Part shown: piece by piece, positions 1 through 5,796 of the stretch
Layout of the letters: every line of letters starts with the position of its first letter
Numbering within the stretch: position 1 is the stretch's first letter
Assembly: GCA_013298205.1 (NCBI GenBank)
Contig: JAAFJZ010000001.1
Location: 22,883-28,678, forward strand
Direction: 5' to 3'
Source: Cytophagales bacterium
Lineage (GTDB): Bacteria; Bacteroidota; Bacteroidia; Cytophagales; UBA9547
DNA: 5,796 nucleotides
Translations under genes and position numbers: made by a program
The notes under the pieces: generated by a model
Told to the model about the DNA's origin: nothing
The model's database searches: none
The model's input: the letters and a program-made list of their open reading frames with translations, nothing else

Positions 1-812
1 CTAAAAGTATAATAATCTATATTTTTGCGACTGGCAAATAATCTTAAATCACTTATACTTTCTCTTACCCTTAAAGTTTTTACTTTTTTACTAGGCATAG
101 GTGAATTTTTAAATCCGTGTGCTTCGGGATCTGAAAGTATATTTTTAGCTGAAATTATTTTAAAAATATAATTATCAGATTCTTTGCTCAAATTAAGATA
201 ATAAGATGAATTATCCCCATACTTTAATTTTCTATCCTTAATTTTTTGAATACCTGCATTATAAGAAACAGCTACATCGGTCCAATTGCCAAAATGCTTG
301 TAGGCTCTTTTAAAATATTTACAAACAGCTTGAGTAGATTTTATCGCATTGTATCTTTCATCTACTTCTTCATTGATTTCAAGGCCAATCTCAATTCCGG
401 TAGAGGGAATTATTTGCCAAAATCCCGCAGCTCCTTTTGGTGATATAATATTAGAAACGTTGCTTTCGGCAACAACTAGGTATTTGAAATCGGTAGGAAT
501 CTGGTTCTTTCTAAAAATTTTATCAAATTCAGGAAGCCAAAGCAGTGCATTTCTCACCATTACATTGGTGCTTTTTGATTTTTTTAGGTTCTTTTTATGG
601 TAAAAGGCGTATTTACTCAACATTTTAGCATCATTAAAAGGCAAAGGCTCACCAGCAAACGAGTATTTACTAAGTTTTCCAACACAATAATCTATCTGCA
701 CTTCTACCTCAGGGTGATAAGTGAAGTATCGATTAGAATACCATTTTCCAAATGCACTTAAGCAAATGATTATCAAAAAACAACTAACAATTTTTAGAAT
801 CTTTTTATTCAT
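1..812 (-). CDS. Lytic murein transglycosylase, MltD-like (GH23, SLT domain), 3' end cut by window edge
   Basis: The reading frame is open from an ATG at 810-812 to the left edge, giving 270 codons without a stop, so the C-terminus is missing. The family cleaves the MurNAc-GlcNAc bond of peptidoglycan without water, leaving 1,6-anhydroMurNAc ends. Visible features: residues 1-22 are a lysine-led hydrophobic signal peptide or anchor (MNKKILKIVSCFLIIICLSA) without a convincing lipobox; residues about 85-230 form the SLT domain. The catalytic glutamate is E116 in the motif VVAESNVS, followed by GAAGFWQIIPSTG (127-139), a VDERYN segment (150-155) and SYNAG (183-187), all family hallmarks. After the domain, residues 245-270 (LRVRESISDLRLFASRKNI and on) resemble the segment that follows the SLT domain in Bacteroidota MltD-like proteins; LysM repeats may lie beyond the edge. 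Start choice: this ATG directly precedes the signal sequence. The family is confident; the exact subfamily is less so. Confidence 0.92.
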   Translation of the reverse strand, partial: MNKKILKIVSCFLIIICLSAFGKWYSNRYFTYHPEVEVQIDYCVGKLSKYSFAGEPLPFNDAKMLSKYAFYHKKNLKKSKSTNVMVRNALLWLPEFDKIFRKNQIPTDFKYLVVAESNVSNIISPKGAAGFWQIIPSTGIEIGLEINEEVDERYNAIKSTQAVCKYFKRAYKHFGNWTDVAVSYNAGIQKIKDRKLKYGDNSSYYLNLSKESDNYIFKIISAKNILSDPEAHGFKNSPMPSKKVKTLRVRESISDLRLFASRKNIDYYTF

Positions 813-829
813 AAGATTTTATTTCGATG

Positions 830-837
830 CAAAATTA
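830..837 (-). promoter_or_regulatory. Possible -7 promoter element of the lytic transglycosylase gene
   Basis: Read on the minus strand this is TAATTTTG, an exact match to the Bacteroidota -7 consensus TAnnTTTG, ending 17 bases before the ATG of the transglycosylase gene. It would give a very short leader. No TTG is found at the usual 17-23 base spacing upstream, so only half of the promoter pattern is present, and such matches arise by chance in AT-rich DNA. Confidence 0.3.
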
Positions 838-935
838 CCAATAAAGGCAATGTTTGGTACTTATATTGTCTTTAAAAATACAACCATTTTAAAAATCCCT
901 CGTATTGTACAAGTTTTTAAAAGAAATATTATTAT

Positions 936-955
936 AAAAAAAAGCCCATTTTTTT
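936..955 (-). terminator. Weak A/T-only stem, possible terminator after the membrane protein gene
   Basis: Eight A residues (936-943), a five-base loop gccca and seven T residues (949-955) form a 7-pair A/T stem. On the minus strand a run of eight T follows the loop, as expected for transcription coming from the gene that ends at 1164. The stem has no G-C pairs and lies more than 200 bases beyond the stop, so this is a weak candidate. Confidence 0.18.
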
Positions 956-1163
956 AACTTTTAGTCTTTAATAAAAGAAATTGAGTTCAAAATCTGTTAT
1001 TTCTATTCATTTTAAAATTTTAAACATCTAATTTTTGAAAATTAATCTCTAAATCTATGTTTTTTAAGCTTATTTTTCAAAATTATTGATTTTGTTGAAT
1101 TTCTTAGAATTGGCTTATGTTTTTCTAATTGATTTTTTAAAATAAGCTATTATAAAATACTTA

Positions 1164-2228
1164 TTACTTTAGTTTATTCAATATCAAAGGACAAATTCTC
1201 AAAGTAGGATAATAACTATTTCCTTTGCCTAATGGAAAAGTGTCATCATAAATAATCGAATTTTTTACTTTTTTAAGTCTAGAAAATTTTTCAGAATTCC
1301 AATATTCCTCTGAGTAACCTTTAAAAGTTTGTTGATAATCAGATATGCTCATATTTTTAGCTGCTAAACTTACAAAAGCTACTTTCTGGCTGTTATAATT
1401 AAAATCATCGTTATATGAAATTTCTTGTCTAATAAAAAAATAGCAATTCCCGAATCTTTTACCAATTAATACACTTGCTGCTGATAAAGTTGAGTTAGAA
1501 TTAACGTCTATTCCTTTCTCGTTATCACGTATCATTTCTGGTTCAGTGTAAGAATAAAAAACCATTACTTTGGTAAAGTCTTTGTTAAAAAGCATCGTGT
1601 CTATTTGAAGCGTGCTGCTTTTCATTTTATTACCATCCAAAATTTGATTCAACCTAAAAGTGTCTTTTTTATAATATCCATCATCAAGAAAATAAACATG
1701 ATTATGAAAAATGGCTTCTGAGATTTCACGTCTTATGGTATCGATTGAATAAACTCCCTGTGGAGTGTTGATCAAGTCTTTCAATGTAAAGCTTATTTGA
1801 TTTGAAAAAGAATTGTAAAATTTTTTAGTTGGAGTTGCTATGGATAGGTTATCAATAGCATTTAAAAAAGTATCTTTGTTATCTTCATAATTTTTAGTTG
1901 CTTGTATCTTTCTATTTTTTTCTCTTTCTACATATTTTATTTTTCGTTCAGTTTGGTTGTGAATTTGCACCATACTAAAAGCAAAAAGATAAATACTCAT
2001 TAATGAAAGTGAAATTATTTCAAAATTTATATTAAAAACGTCTTTCAAAATTTTTGAAATAAATATTATTCCTCCAAGAGGGCCGATAAGACCAACTAAT
2101 ACTAAAAATATAAGATTAAATAGAGGAACCCATCCACTTTTATCAAAGGTATTTAAAATTACAAATACTCCAATAATTAAGTAGATTAAACAATATTTAA
2201 ATATTTGCTTCGATTGCGAGTCTTCCAT
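1164..2228 (-). CDS. Hypothetical membrane protein with three N-terminal helices and a large soluble domain
   Basis: I do not recognise this 354-residue protein. Three hydrophobic segments are visible at about residues 12-27, 34-58 and 70-88; the second contains a GPLGG stretch. They are followed by a strongly basic, probably helical stretch (residues 94-112, ERKIKYVEREKNRK), which by the positive-inside rule puts the C-terminal part in the cytoplasm, with the N-terminus outside. Residues 120-354 form a soluble region rich in aromatic and polar residues with alternating strand-like segments (for example 219-227 KVMVFYSYT and 261-272). I see no kinase, nuclease, protease or transporter motif, and no signal peptidase site. 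The gene stands alone: 117 bases follow rnhB and 351 bases precede the transglycosylase gene, so shared transcription with either is uncertain. Start choice: the ATG at 2226-2228 gives a short polar N-terminus before the first helix. The frame is intact throughout and ends in TAA, so a real gene is likely although the function is unknown. Confidence 0.8.
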   Translation of the reverse strand: MEDSQSKQIFKYCLIYLIIGVFVILNTFDKSGWVPLFNLIFLVLVGLIGPLGGIIFISKILKDVFNINFEIISLSLMSIYLFAFSMVQIHNQTERKIKYVEREKNRKIQATKNYEDNKDTFLNAIDNLSIATPTKKFYNSFSNQISFTLKDLINTPQGVYSIDTIRREISEAIFHNHVYFLDDGYYKKDTFRLNQILDGNKMKSSTLQIDTMLFNKDFTKVMVFYSYTEPEMIRDNEKGIDVNSNSTLSAASVLIGKRFGNCYFFIRQEISYNDDFNYNSQKVAFVSLAAKNMSISDYQQTFKGYSEEYWNSEKFSRLKKVKNSIIYDDTFPLGKGNSYYPTLRICPLILNKLK

Positions 2229-2244
2229 TTTTAAAATTTCAATT

Positions 2245-2252
2245 CAATGATA
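2245..2252 (-). promoter_or_regulatory. Possible -7 element of the membrane protein gene
   Basis: On the minus strand this reads TATCATTG, one mismatch from TAnnTTTG, ending 16 bases before the ATG at 2228. A TTG lies upstream but only 13 bases away, shorter than the usual spacing. Weak candidate. Confidence 0.18.
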
Positions 2253-2345
2253 CGAAATTTGCTTTCAATTTTTCTTTAAGCTCAAAACTTTAAAAATGTT
2301 ATAGAATAAATTGAACTGACTTCATTCTTTTTTAGAAATTCAAAA

Positions 2346-2936
2346 TTATAATAATTTAAAACTTTTTCTGTGAAAAGGCGTGATTCCAAACTTTTCAATT
2401 CCCAACCTGTGTTTTAAGGTGGGATAGCCAACATTTTTTTCCCAATTATAATAAGGAAATTCTTTAGCTAAATTTTGCATCAAATCGTCTCGGTAGCATT
2501 TGGCTAAAACAGATGCTGCTGCAATGCTAAAAAACTTACCATCACCTTTTATTATGCATTGATAAGGAATAAATTCATAGGGTTTAAAACGGTTGCCATC
2601 TACCAAAATTAGCTCAGGTTTAATTTTGAGACTATCTAATGCTTCATGCATAGCCATAAACGAAGCATTTAGAATATTGATTTGATCAATTATTTCATTT
2701 GAAACTTCTCCAACTGCAAAATCTAAAGCTGCTGAAATAATTTCCTCTTTAAGCAAATACCTCTCTTTTTGATTTAAAAGTTTGCTATCATTAAGTAAAG
2801 TATGTTTAAAGTTTTTTGGCAAAATTACAGCAGCTGCCACTACTGGACCAGCTAAACATCCTCTTCCTACCTCATCTACTCCCACTTCTATCAAATTTGT
2901 AGTGAATGAAGAAGCCAAATCGGTTTTTGATTTCAT
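2346..2936 (-). CDS. rnhB: Ribonuclease HII
   Basis: This 196-residue cytoplasmic enzyme cleaves RNA in RNA/DNA hybrids and makes the 5' incision at single ribonucleotides in DNA, starting ribonucleotide excision repair. The length is normal for bacterial RNase HII. The catalytic residues are all present: D21 and E22 in VDEVGRG (20-26), D113 in LVDGN (111-115), and D132 in KGDGK (130-134), with spacings that match the E. coli enzyme (D16, E17, D108, D126). The GRG triplet (24-26) and Y171 in GYPT (170-173) form the site that recognises the ribo-deoxyribo junction. The ISAAS-type segment IAAASVLAKCYRD (138-150) and the ending PFHRKSF (187-193) are also typical. The residue before GYPT is valine where lysine is common in relatives, probably harmless. 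The gene is divergent from the small plus-strand gene with 73 bases between starts; no clear promoter of its own is visible there. The ATG at 2934-2936 leaves about 18 residues before the first strand, which is reasonable. Confidence 0.97.
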   Translation of the reverse strand: MKSKTDLASSFTTNLIEVGVDEVGRGCLAGPVVAAAVILPKNFKHTLLNDSKLLNQKERYLLKEEIISAALDFAVGEVSNEIIDQINILNASFMAMHEALDSLKIKPELILVDGNRFKPYEFIPYQCIIKGDGKFFSIAAASVLAKCYRDDLMQNLAKEFPYYNWEKNVGYPTLKHRLGIEKFGITPFHRKSFKLL

Positions 2937-2958
2937 ATAATATTTTTTTGAGTTTGTA

Positions 2959-2990
2959 TTTGGATTAAGTCTAAATAGGTATTAAGTTTG
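2959..2990 (+). promoter_or_regulatory. Bacteroidota-type promoter for the small plus-strand gene
   Basis: TTTG at 2959-2962 is followed after 20 bases by TAAGTTTG at 2983-2990. This fits the Bacteroidota housekeeping sigma pattern (-33 TTTG, -7 TAnnTTTG) in both elements and in spacing. The ATG at 3010 lies 19 bases beyond the -7 element, giving a leader of roughly a dozen bases. It is the best promoter match I found in the window and supports the reality of the 117-residue gene downstream. Confidence 0.6.
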
Positions 2991-3009
2991 TAAAAATATA
3001 AAGGTAAAA

Positions 3010-3363
3010 ATGACAAACCAAATTGCTAATAATTTATTCGGATATATTGAAGAGGATTTTTCAACAAGAAAATTAACTCTTTCAATGGGTAAGTTTTATT
3101 ATCAAACATGTATTACCAACTTTCTAATTTTGAGTGCACAAATACAGAAAATTGATTTGGATGAAATGGCAACTAACATTAGTGATGCATTTGATTTCAA
3201 AACGATTAAATGCATAGGTTTTAATAAAAAATTTCAATTGAACTTAGCTGAAATCGTTCATTTAAAAGAATTAATTGAAGAAGCCCATTTTAATCTAGCA
3301 CTTTCTGAGCTTTTGTACAAAGAAAATATCGAAAGATGTAATAATTTAGTAAAGAACTTTTGA
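3010..3363 (+). CDS. Small hypothetical protein, 117 residues
   Basis: I do not recognise this protein. It is the only credible plus-strand gene here. The sequence is soluble-looking, without signal peptide or membrane helix, and appears mostly helical: residues 75-117 form a charged, leucine-rich helical stretch (for example LAEIVHLKELIEEAHFNLAL and then LLYKENIERCNNL). The N-terminal half has a mixed pattern (LTLSMGKFYYQTCITNFLIL, 22-41). Three cysteines (C34, C68, C109) are scattered and do not make a metal motif. Support for it being real comes from the well-matched promoter just upstream, the ATG at 3010 and the lack of any competing frame on the other strand. It is divergent from rnhB and convergent with the large GH3 fusion gene, so it is transcribed alone. 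Possible roles as a regulator or binding protein would be guesses. Confidence 0.75.
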   Translation: MTNQIANNLFGYIEEDFSTRKLTLSMGKFYYQTCITNFLILSAQIQKIDLDEMATNISDAFDFKTIKCIGFNKKFQLNLAEIVHLKELIEEAHFNLALSELLYKENIERCNNLVKNF

Positions 3364-3366
3364 ATG

Positions 3367-3394
3367 AAAAAAAAGAAGTAAAAACGATTTTTTT
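3367..3394 (+). terminator. Weak A/T-only stem after the small gene, possible terminator
   Basis: Three bases after the TGA stop there are eight A residues (3367-3374), a 13-base spacer and seven T residues (3388-3394), so a 7-pair A/T stem ending in a U-run is possible in the plus-strand transcript. It sits where termination is needed, in the 82-base gap between two convergent genes. The lack of G-C pairs makes it a weak terminator by the standard model. Confidence 0.25.
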
Positions 3395-3445
3395 ATATCT
3401 TTCAATTATTCTTAGAAACATTTTTAATTTCAGTTTAAAAACTTC

Positions 3446-5796
3446 TTACTTTTTAAAATTTATAATTGATAAATAAATTTGGTCGTGTATTTTAGTTCTA
3501 ATATTTAAACTTACTAATTTGTTATTTTCAGCAAAGGGATAGGTTCGGTTAGAGAGGAAAATATACATTAAATCATAAGTAGGGTCTATCCACACACATG
3601 TGCCTGTAAAACCAGAATGACCAAAGGTTTTAGCAGAAGCATACACTGAAGCGCCCCCACCTCCGGCTAACTCAGGCTTATCCCAACCCAAGCCTCTTCT
3701 ATTGTTCATATATTGTCTGCGCCTAAACTCAAAAATGGTATTTTGTTGTAGATGTTTTATTCCACCATAATATCCTTTTTGAAGTTGCATTTGAAAAAGA
3801 ATGGCTAAGTCTTTGACGTTACTAAATAAGCCTGCATGGCCAGCTACCCCACCCATCATTGCTGCACCTTGATCATGAACGGTTCCTCTTACAATATTGT
3901 TCCTAAAATATCTATCAATTTCTGTAGGTGCAATATTTTGGATATTAGTTTTATTTAACGGGTTATAAAATGTGTTTTTTAGACCCAAATTCTTATAATA
4001 AATTTGTTCTAGAAAAATATCAATTGGCATATTCAACTTCTTTTCAGCAATTGTTTTTAATAAATAAAATCCAATATCACTATATTTATAAGGATAACAA
4101 CTTGTATCTTTATCTTTAGAAACTAATTTTGAACTTATAGTCCAATTCCAAATAGAATCTTTAACAAAAGGAGCAGAGTAAATTCCAGGTGCAATAAAAA
4201 TAGGAAAATAATCGTCTTGGTTGTCGCAATAAAGCTGGTCTGATAAGCTTTTATCTGAGTTTTGGGTTTTTTTCCAATGTTCTAAAAATGGCCATAAGCC
4301 AGATTGATGAGTAAGAATATCTCTAATAATTAGTTTTTCTTTGTTGCTACCTTTAAGTTCAGGCATATAAAAACCTGCACTACTATCAAGCGAAATAAAA
4401 CCTCTTTCATATAGAAACATAATAGCTTGTAATGTTCCTGCAACTTTGGTTATTGAAGCTATATCATACAAACTACGATCAGTAACAGGTTCTTTTTTGG
4501 AATAAGTATAATAACCAAAGTTTTTATTGTAAATAATCTTACCAGATTTTGCAACTAAAATTTGACACCCTGGCATAGCTCCATCTTGTATAGCTTTTAA
4601 GGCTATAGAATCAATTTTTAATAAATTTAACTCATTCATTTCAACTTCAAAAGGTGATCCGAGACTTAATATTCCTAAAGAATCTATTTTTAATCCTTCA
4701 TTTATTGAGAAATTTTTATTCACATTTACTGGTAATTTACCTCTGATTGGGTTCACACCAAAAATCGCTTGAGCAACCGCTTTATGAGAAGCGGGAACGT
4801 CTTCATAAGCGCATAAAATATTTTTTGCATTCGAAAAGTTTTTTAGACTATAAGCATTCCCAAAAAGAATTTGCAAAACTTTTGTACGGTTTTGTAAATT
4901 TTCTACTAATGAAAAAACAGAATTAGATAAACCGTAATTTTTAGATTTAGAACCACTTAAACCCATATATGAAACCAAAACCAAAGGATATTTCTGTAAA
5001 GTTGGAAGTAAAGAATCAATTGTTTTTTGTGAAAGATTATAATCTGAATAAGTAAAAATATCGGGATTTTTAAAGCCAGAAATATGATTTATAAATTCAT
5101 TTTGTTTAGATTTTCCCAAGCAAAGCAAAGCATATTTTAGTGAATCTTTTACAGATATTGGTAAAATGTTATCTTCATTTTTGAGCAAGGTTATTGATTT
5201 TTGGTATAATTTATCTCTGATTATTTTTCCAGAAGTAGAATTTATTTCTAAAGTTAGATTTTGTATTTGTATAGGTTTGTAATTATTCAAACCAGACCAA
5301 AATTTATGTAACAAAACTTTTTTTACTTTTTGATCAATATTCCTCACCTTTAAATCACCATTTTGAATAGCATTTTTTATTTCTGAAACAGCAAGTGGAA
5401 CGTTTTCAGGAAACAATAAAATATCATTTCCTGCCTCCAAAGCCAAAACTTCTACATTACCAGGTTTAAAGAATTTAGCTACTCCTTTCATATTAAGCGC
5501 ATCAGTAAAAATAAGTCCTTCAAAACCAAGTTTTCTTTGCAGCAAATCAGTAATTACATATTTAGATAGTGTTGAAGGTCTATTGGGTCTATCATCATAT
5601 ACGGGAACATTCAAATGAGCCACCATCACACTTAAAAGGCTATCTTTTATTAATTTTTTGAAAGGAAAAAGCTCAATATCATCTAACCTTTTTCGATTAT
5701 GAACCAAGATTGGCAAATCAAGATGAGAATCTGTGTCTGTATCTCCATGACCTGGAAAATGCTTTGCACAACCCATAACTCTATGTGATTGCATAC
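3446..5796 (-). CDS. GH3 beta-N-acetylhexosaminidase (NagZ-like) fused to a beta-lactamase-family serine hydrolase; 5' end beyond window edge
   Basis: The frame runs open through the right edge. The methionine at 5792-5794 is internal, because it lies just ahead of the central GH3 motif, so perhaps 170-200 N-terminal residues, including any signal peptide, are missing. Counting from that methionine: residues 1-170 are the second half of a GH3 catalytic domain, with KHFPGHGDTDTDSH (11-24) carrying the NagZ-type Asp-His acid/base pair (D22, H24) and IFTDALNMKG (95-104) carrying the nucleophile D98. Residues about 195-360 resemble a GH3 C-terminal domain (SITLLKNEDNILPI at 200-213, LFGNAYSLKNF at 310-320). 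Residues about 390-775 are a class C beta-lactamase/penicillin-binding-like domain, with SITK (S447, K450), YSD (571-573) and HSG (726-728) standing for the SxxK, YxN and KTG motifs. GH3 NagZ enzymes remove GlcNAc from peptidoglycan fragments; the serine hydrolase substrate is unknown (peptide, ester or lactam). Similar fusions are known in Bacteroidota and are probably periplasmic or envelope-bound. No frameshift is seen. Confidence 0.93.
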   Translation of the reverse strand, partial: MQSHRVMGCAKHFPGHGDTDTDSHLDLPILVHNRKRLDDIELFPFKKLIKDSLLSVMVAHLNVPVYDDRPNRPSTLSKYVITDLLQRKLGFEGLIFTDALNMKGVAKFFKPGNVEVLALEAGNDILLFPENVPLAVSEIKNAIQNGDLKVRNIDQKVKKVLLHKFWSGLNNYKPIQIQNLTLEINSTSGKIIRDKLYQKSITLLKNEDNILPISVKDSLKYALLCLGKSKQNEFINHISGFKNPDIFTYSDYNLSQKTIDSLLPTLQKYPLVLVSYMGLSGSKSKNYGLSNSVFSLVENLQNRTKVLQILFGNAYSLKNFSNAKNILCAYEDVPASHKAVAQAIFGVNPIRGKLPVNVNKNFSINEGLKIDSLGILSLGSPFEVEMNELNLLKIDSIALKAIQDGAMPGCQILVAKSGKIIYNKNFGYYTYSKKEPVTDRSLYDIASITKVAGTLQAIMFLYERGFISLDSSAGFYMPELKGSNKEKLIIRDILTHQSGLWPFLEHWKKTQNSDKSLSDQLYCDNQDDYFPIFIAPGIYSAPFVKDSIWNWTISSKLVSKDKDTSCYPYKYSDIGFYLLKTIAEKKLNMPIDIFLEQIYYKNLGLKNTFYNPLNKTNIQNIAPTEIDRYFRNNIVRGTVHDQGAAMMGGVAGHAGLFSNVKDLAILFQMQLQKGYYGGIKHLQQNTIFEFRRRQYMNNRRGLGWDKPELAGGGGASVYASAKTFGHSGFTGTCVWIDPTYDLMYIFLSNRTYPFAENNKLVSLNIRTKIHDQIYLSIINFKK

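Larger units (their letters stand above)
813..1163. other. AT-rich intergenic gap without a convincing gene
   Basis: About 350 bases separate the unknown membrane protein gene from the transglycosylase gene. I see no credible coding frame on either strand and no tRNA-like or GC-rich stem structure. It contains a perfect 14-base A/T palindrome at 1011-1024 (tttaaaattttaaa), a 10-base inverted repeat (agcttatttt at 1067-1076, aaaataagct at 1139-1148, 62-base spacer) and an A8-GCCCA-T7 element at 936-955. All are A/T-based and could be chance at this composition. The likely content is the 3' untranslated region of the upstream gene and the promoter of the downstream one. Confidence 0.6.

Noticed and set aside
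246..443. Plus-strand open frame of 65 codons
   Set aside because: It lies wholly antisense to the transglycosylase SLT domain, whose minus-strand frame carries clear family motifs; the plus-strand translation has no recognisable features.
349..603. Plus-strand open frame of 84 codons
   Set aside because: It is also antisense to the catalytic core of the transglycosylase, overlaps the previous frame, and is a shadow of the real gene.
721..957. Plus-strand open frame of 78 codons reaching into the intergenic gap
   Set aside because: Its first third is antisense to the transglycosylase signal peptide region, and the rest is low-complexity Ile/Phe/Lys translation of AT-rich DNA. No promoter or family feature supports it.
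1011..1024. Perfect palindrome tttaaaattttaaa as a protein binding site
   Set aside because: It is only A and T, appears once, and is not placed close to a gene start; chance is the simplest explanation.
1021..1140. Possible decayed 60-base tandem duplication (tatgttttt at 1056 and again at 1116)
   Set aside because: Aligning the two 60-base blocks by eye gives only about half identical positions, close to what T-rich DNA gives by chance.
2290..2345. Hairpin tgaa-ctgac-ttca followed by a T-rich stretch as a terminator
   Set aside because: The stem has only four contiguous pairs with mismatches beyond, and the T-run lies on the plus strand, where no gene ends here.
3364..3381. Tiny frame ATG-AAA-AAA-AAG-AAG-TAA right after the small gene
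   Set aside because: Five codons of lysine in an A-run; no reason to think it is translated as a gene.
5792..5794. ATG as the true start of the GH3 fusion protein
   Set aside because: It would remove the first half of the GH3 barrel and any signal peptide. The catalytic His motif would lie at residue 24 instead of near 170-200, so the real start must be outside the window.

Overview
The window is very AT-rich, has A/T-dominated intergenic gaps, and its genes use ATG starts without Shine-Dalgarno sequences. One promoter matches the Bacteroidota pattern (TTTG about 20 bases before TAnnTTTG). Together with a NagZ-type GH3/serine-hydrolase fusion and a MltD-like lytic transglycosylase with Bacteroidota-style features, this points to a low-GC chromosome of Bacteroidota, probably in or near the Flavobacteriia. 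That placement is inference. The standard genetic code fits: TAA and TGA both serve as stops.

Layout from left to right. (1) 1-812, minus: a lytic transglycosylase whose 3' end is cut by the left edge. (2) 813-1163: an AT-rich gap of about 350 bases with no convincing gene. (3) 1164-2228, minus: an unrecognised protein with three predicted membrane helices and a large soluble C-terminal part. (4) 2346-2936, minus: ribonuclease HII (rnhB), complete. (5) 3010-3363, plus: a small unrecognised soluble protein, divergent from rnhB and preceded by the clearest promoter of the window. (6) 3446-5796, minus: a large envelope enzyme with a NagZ-like GH3 domain, a GH3 C-terminal-like domain and a beta-lactamase-family serine hydrolase domain. 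Its 5' end lies beyond the right edge.

Two of the genes act on the cell wall in complementary ways. The lytic transglycosylase cuts glycan strands to anhydromuropeptides, and the GH3 domain should remove GlcNAc from such fragments. The attached serine hydrolase could act on the peptide part or on another ester or amide bond. RNase HII is a housekeeping gene for removing ribonucleotides from DNA. The two unknown genes have no evident functional link to the others. I saw no mobile element, CRISPR array, tRNA or rRNA. This looks like ordinary core chromosome rather than a new defence or mobile system; the most open questions are the two orphan genes and the exact role of the fusion protein.
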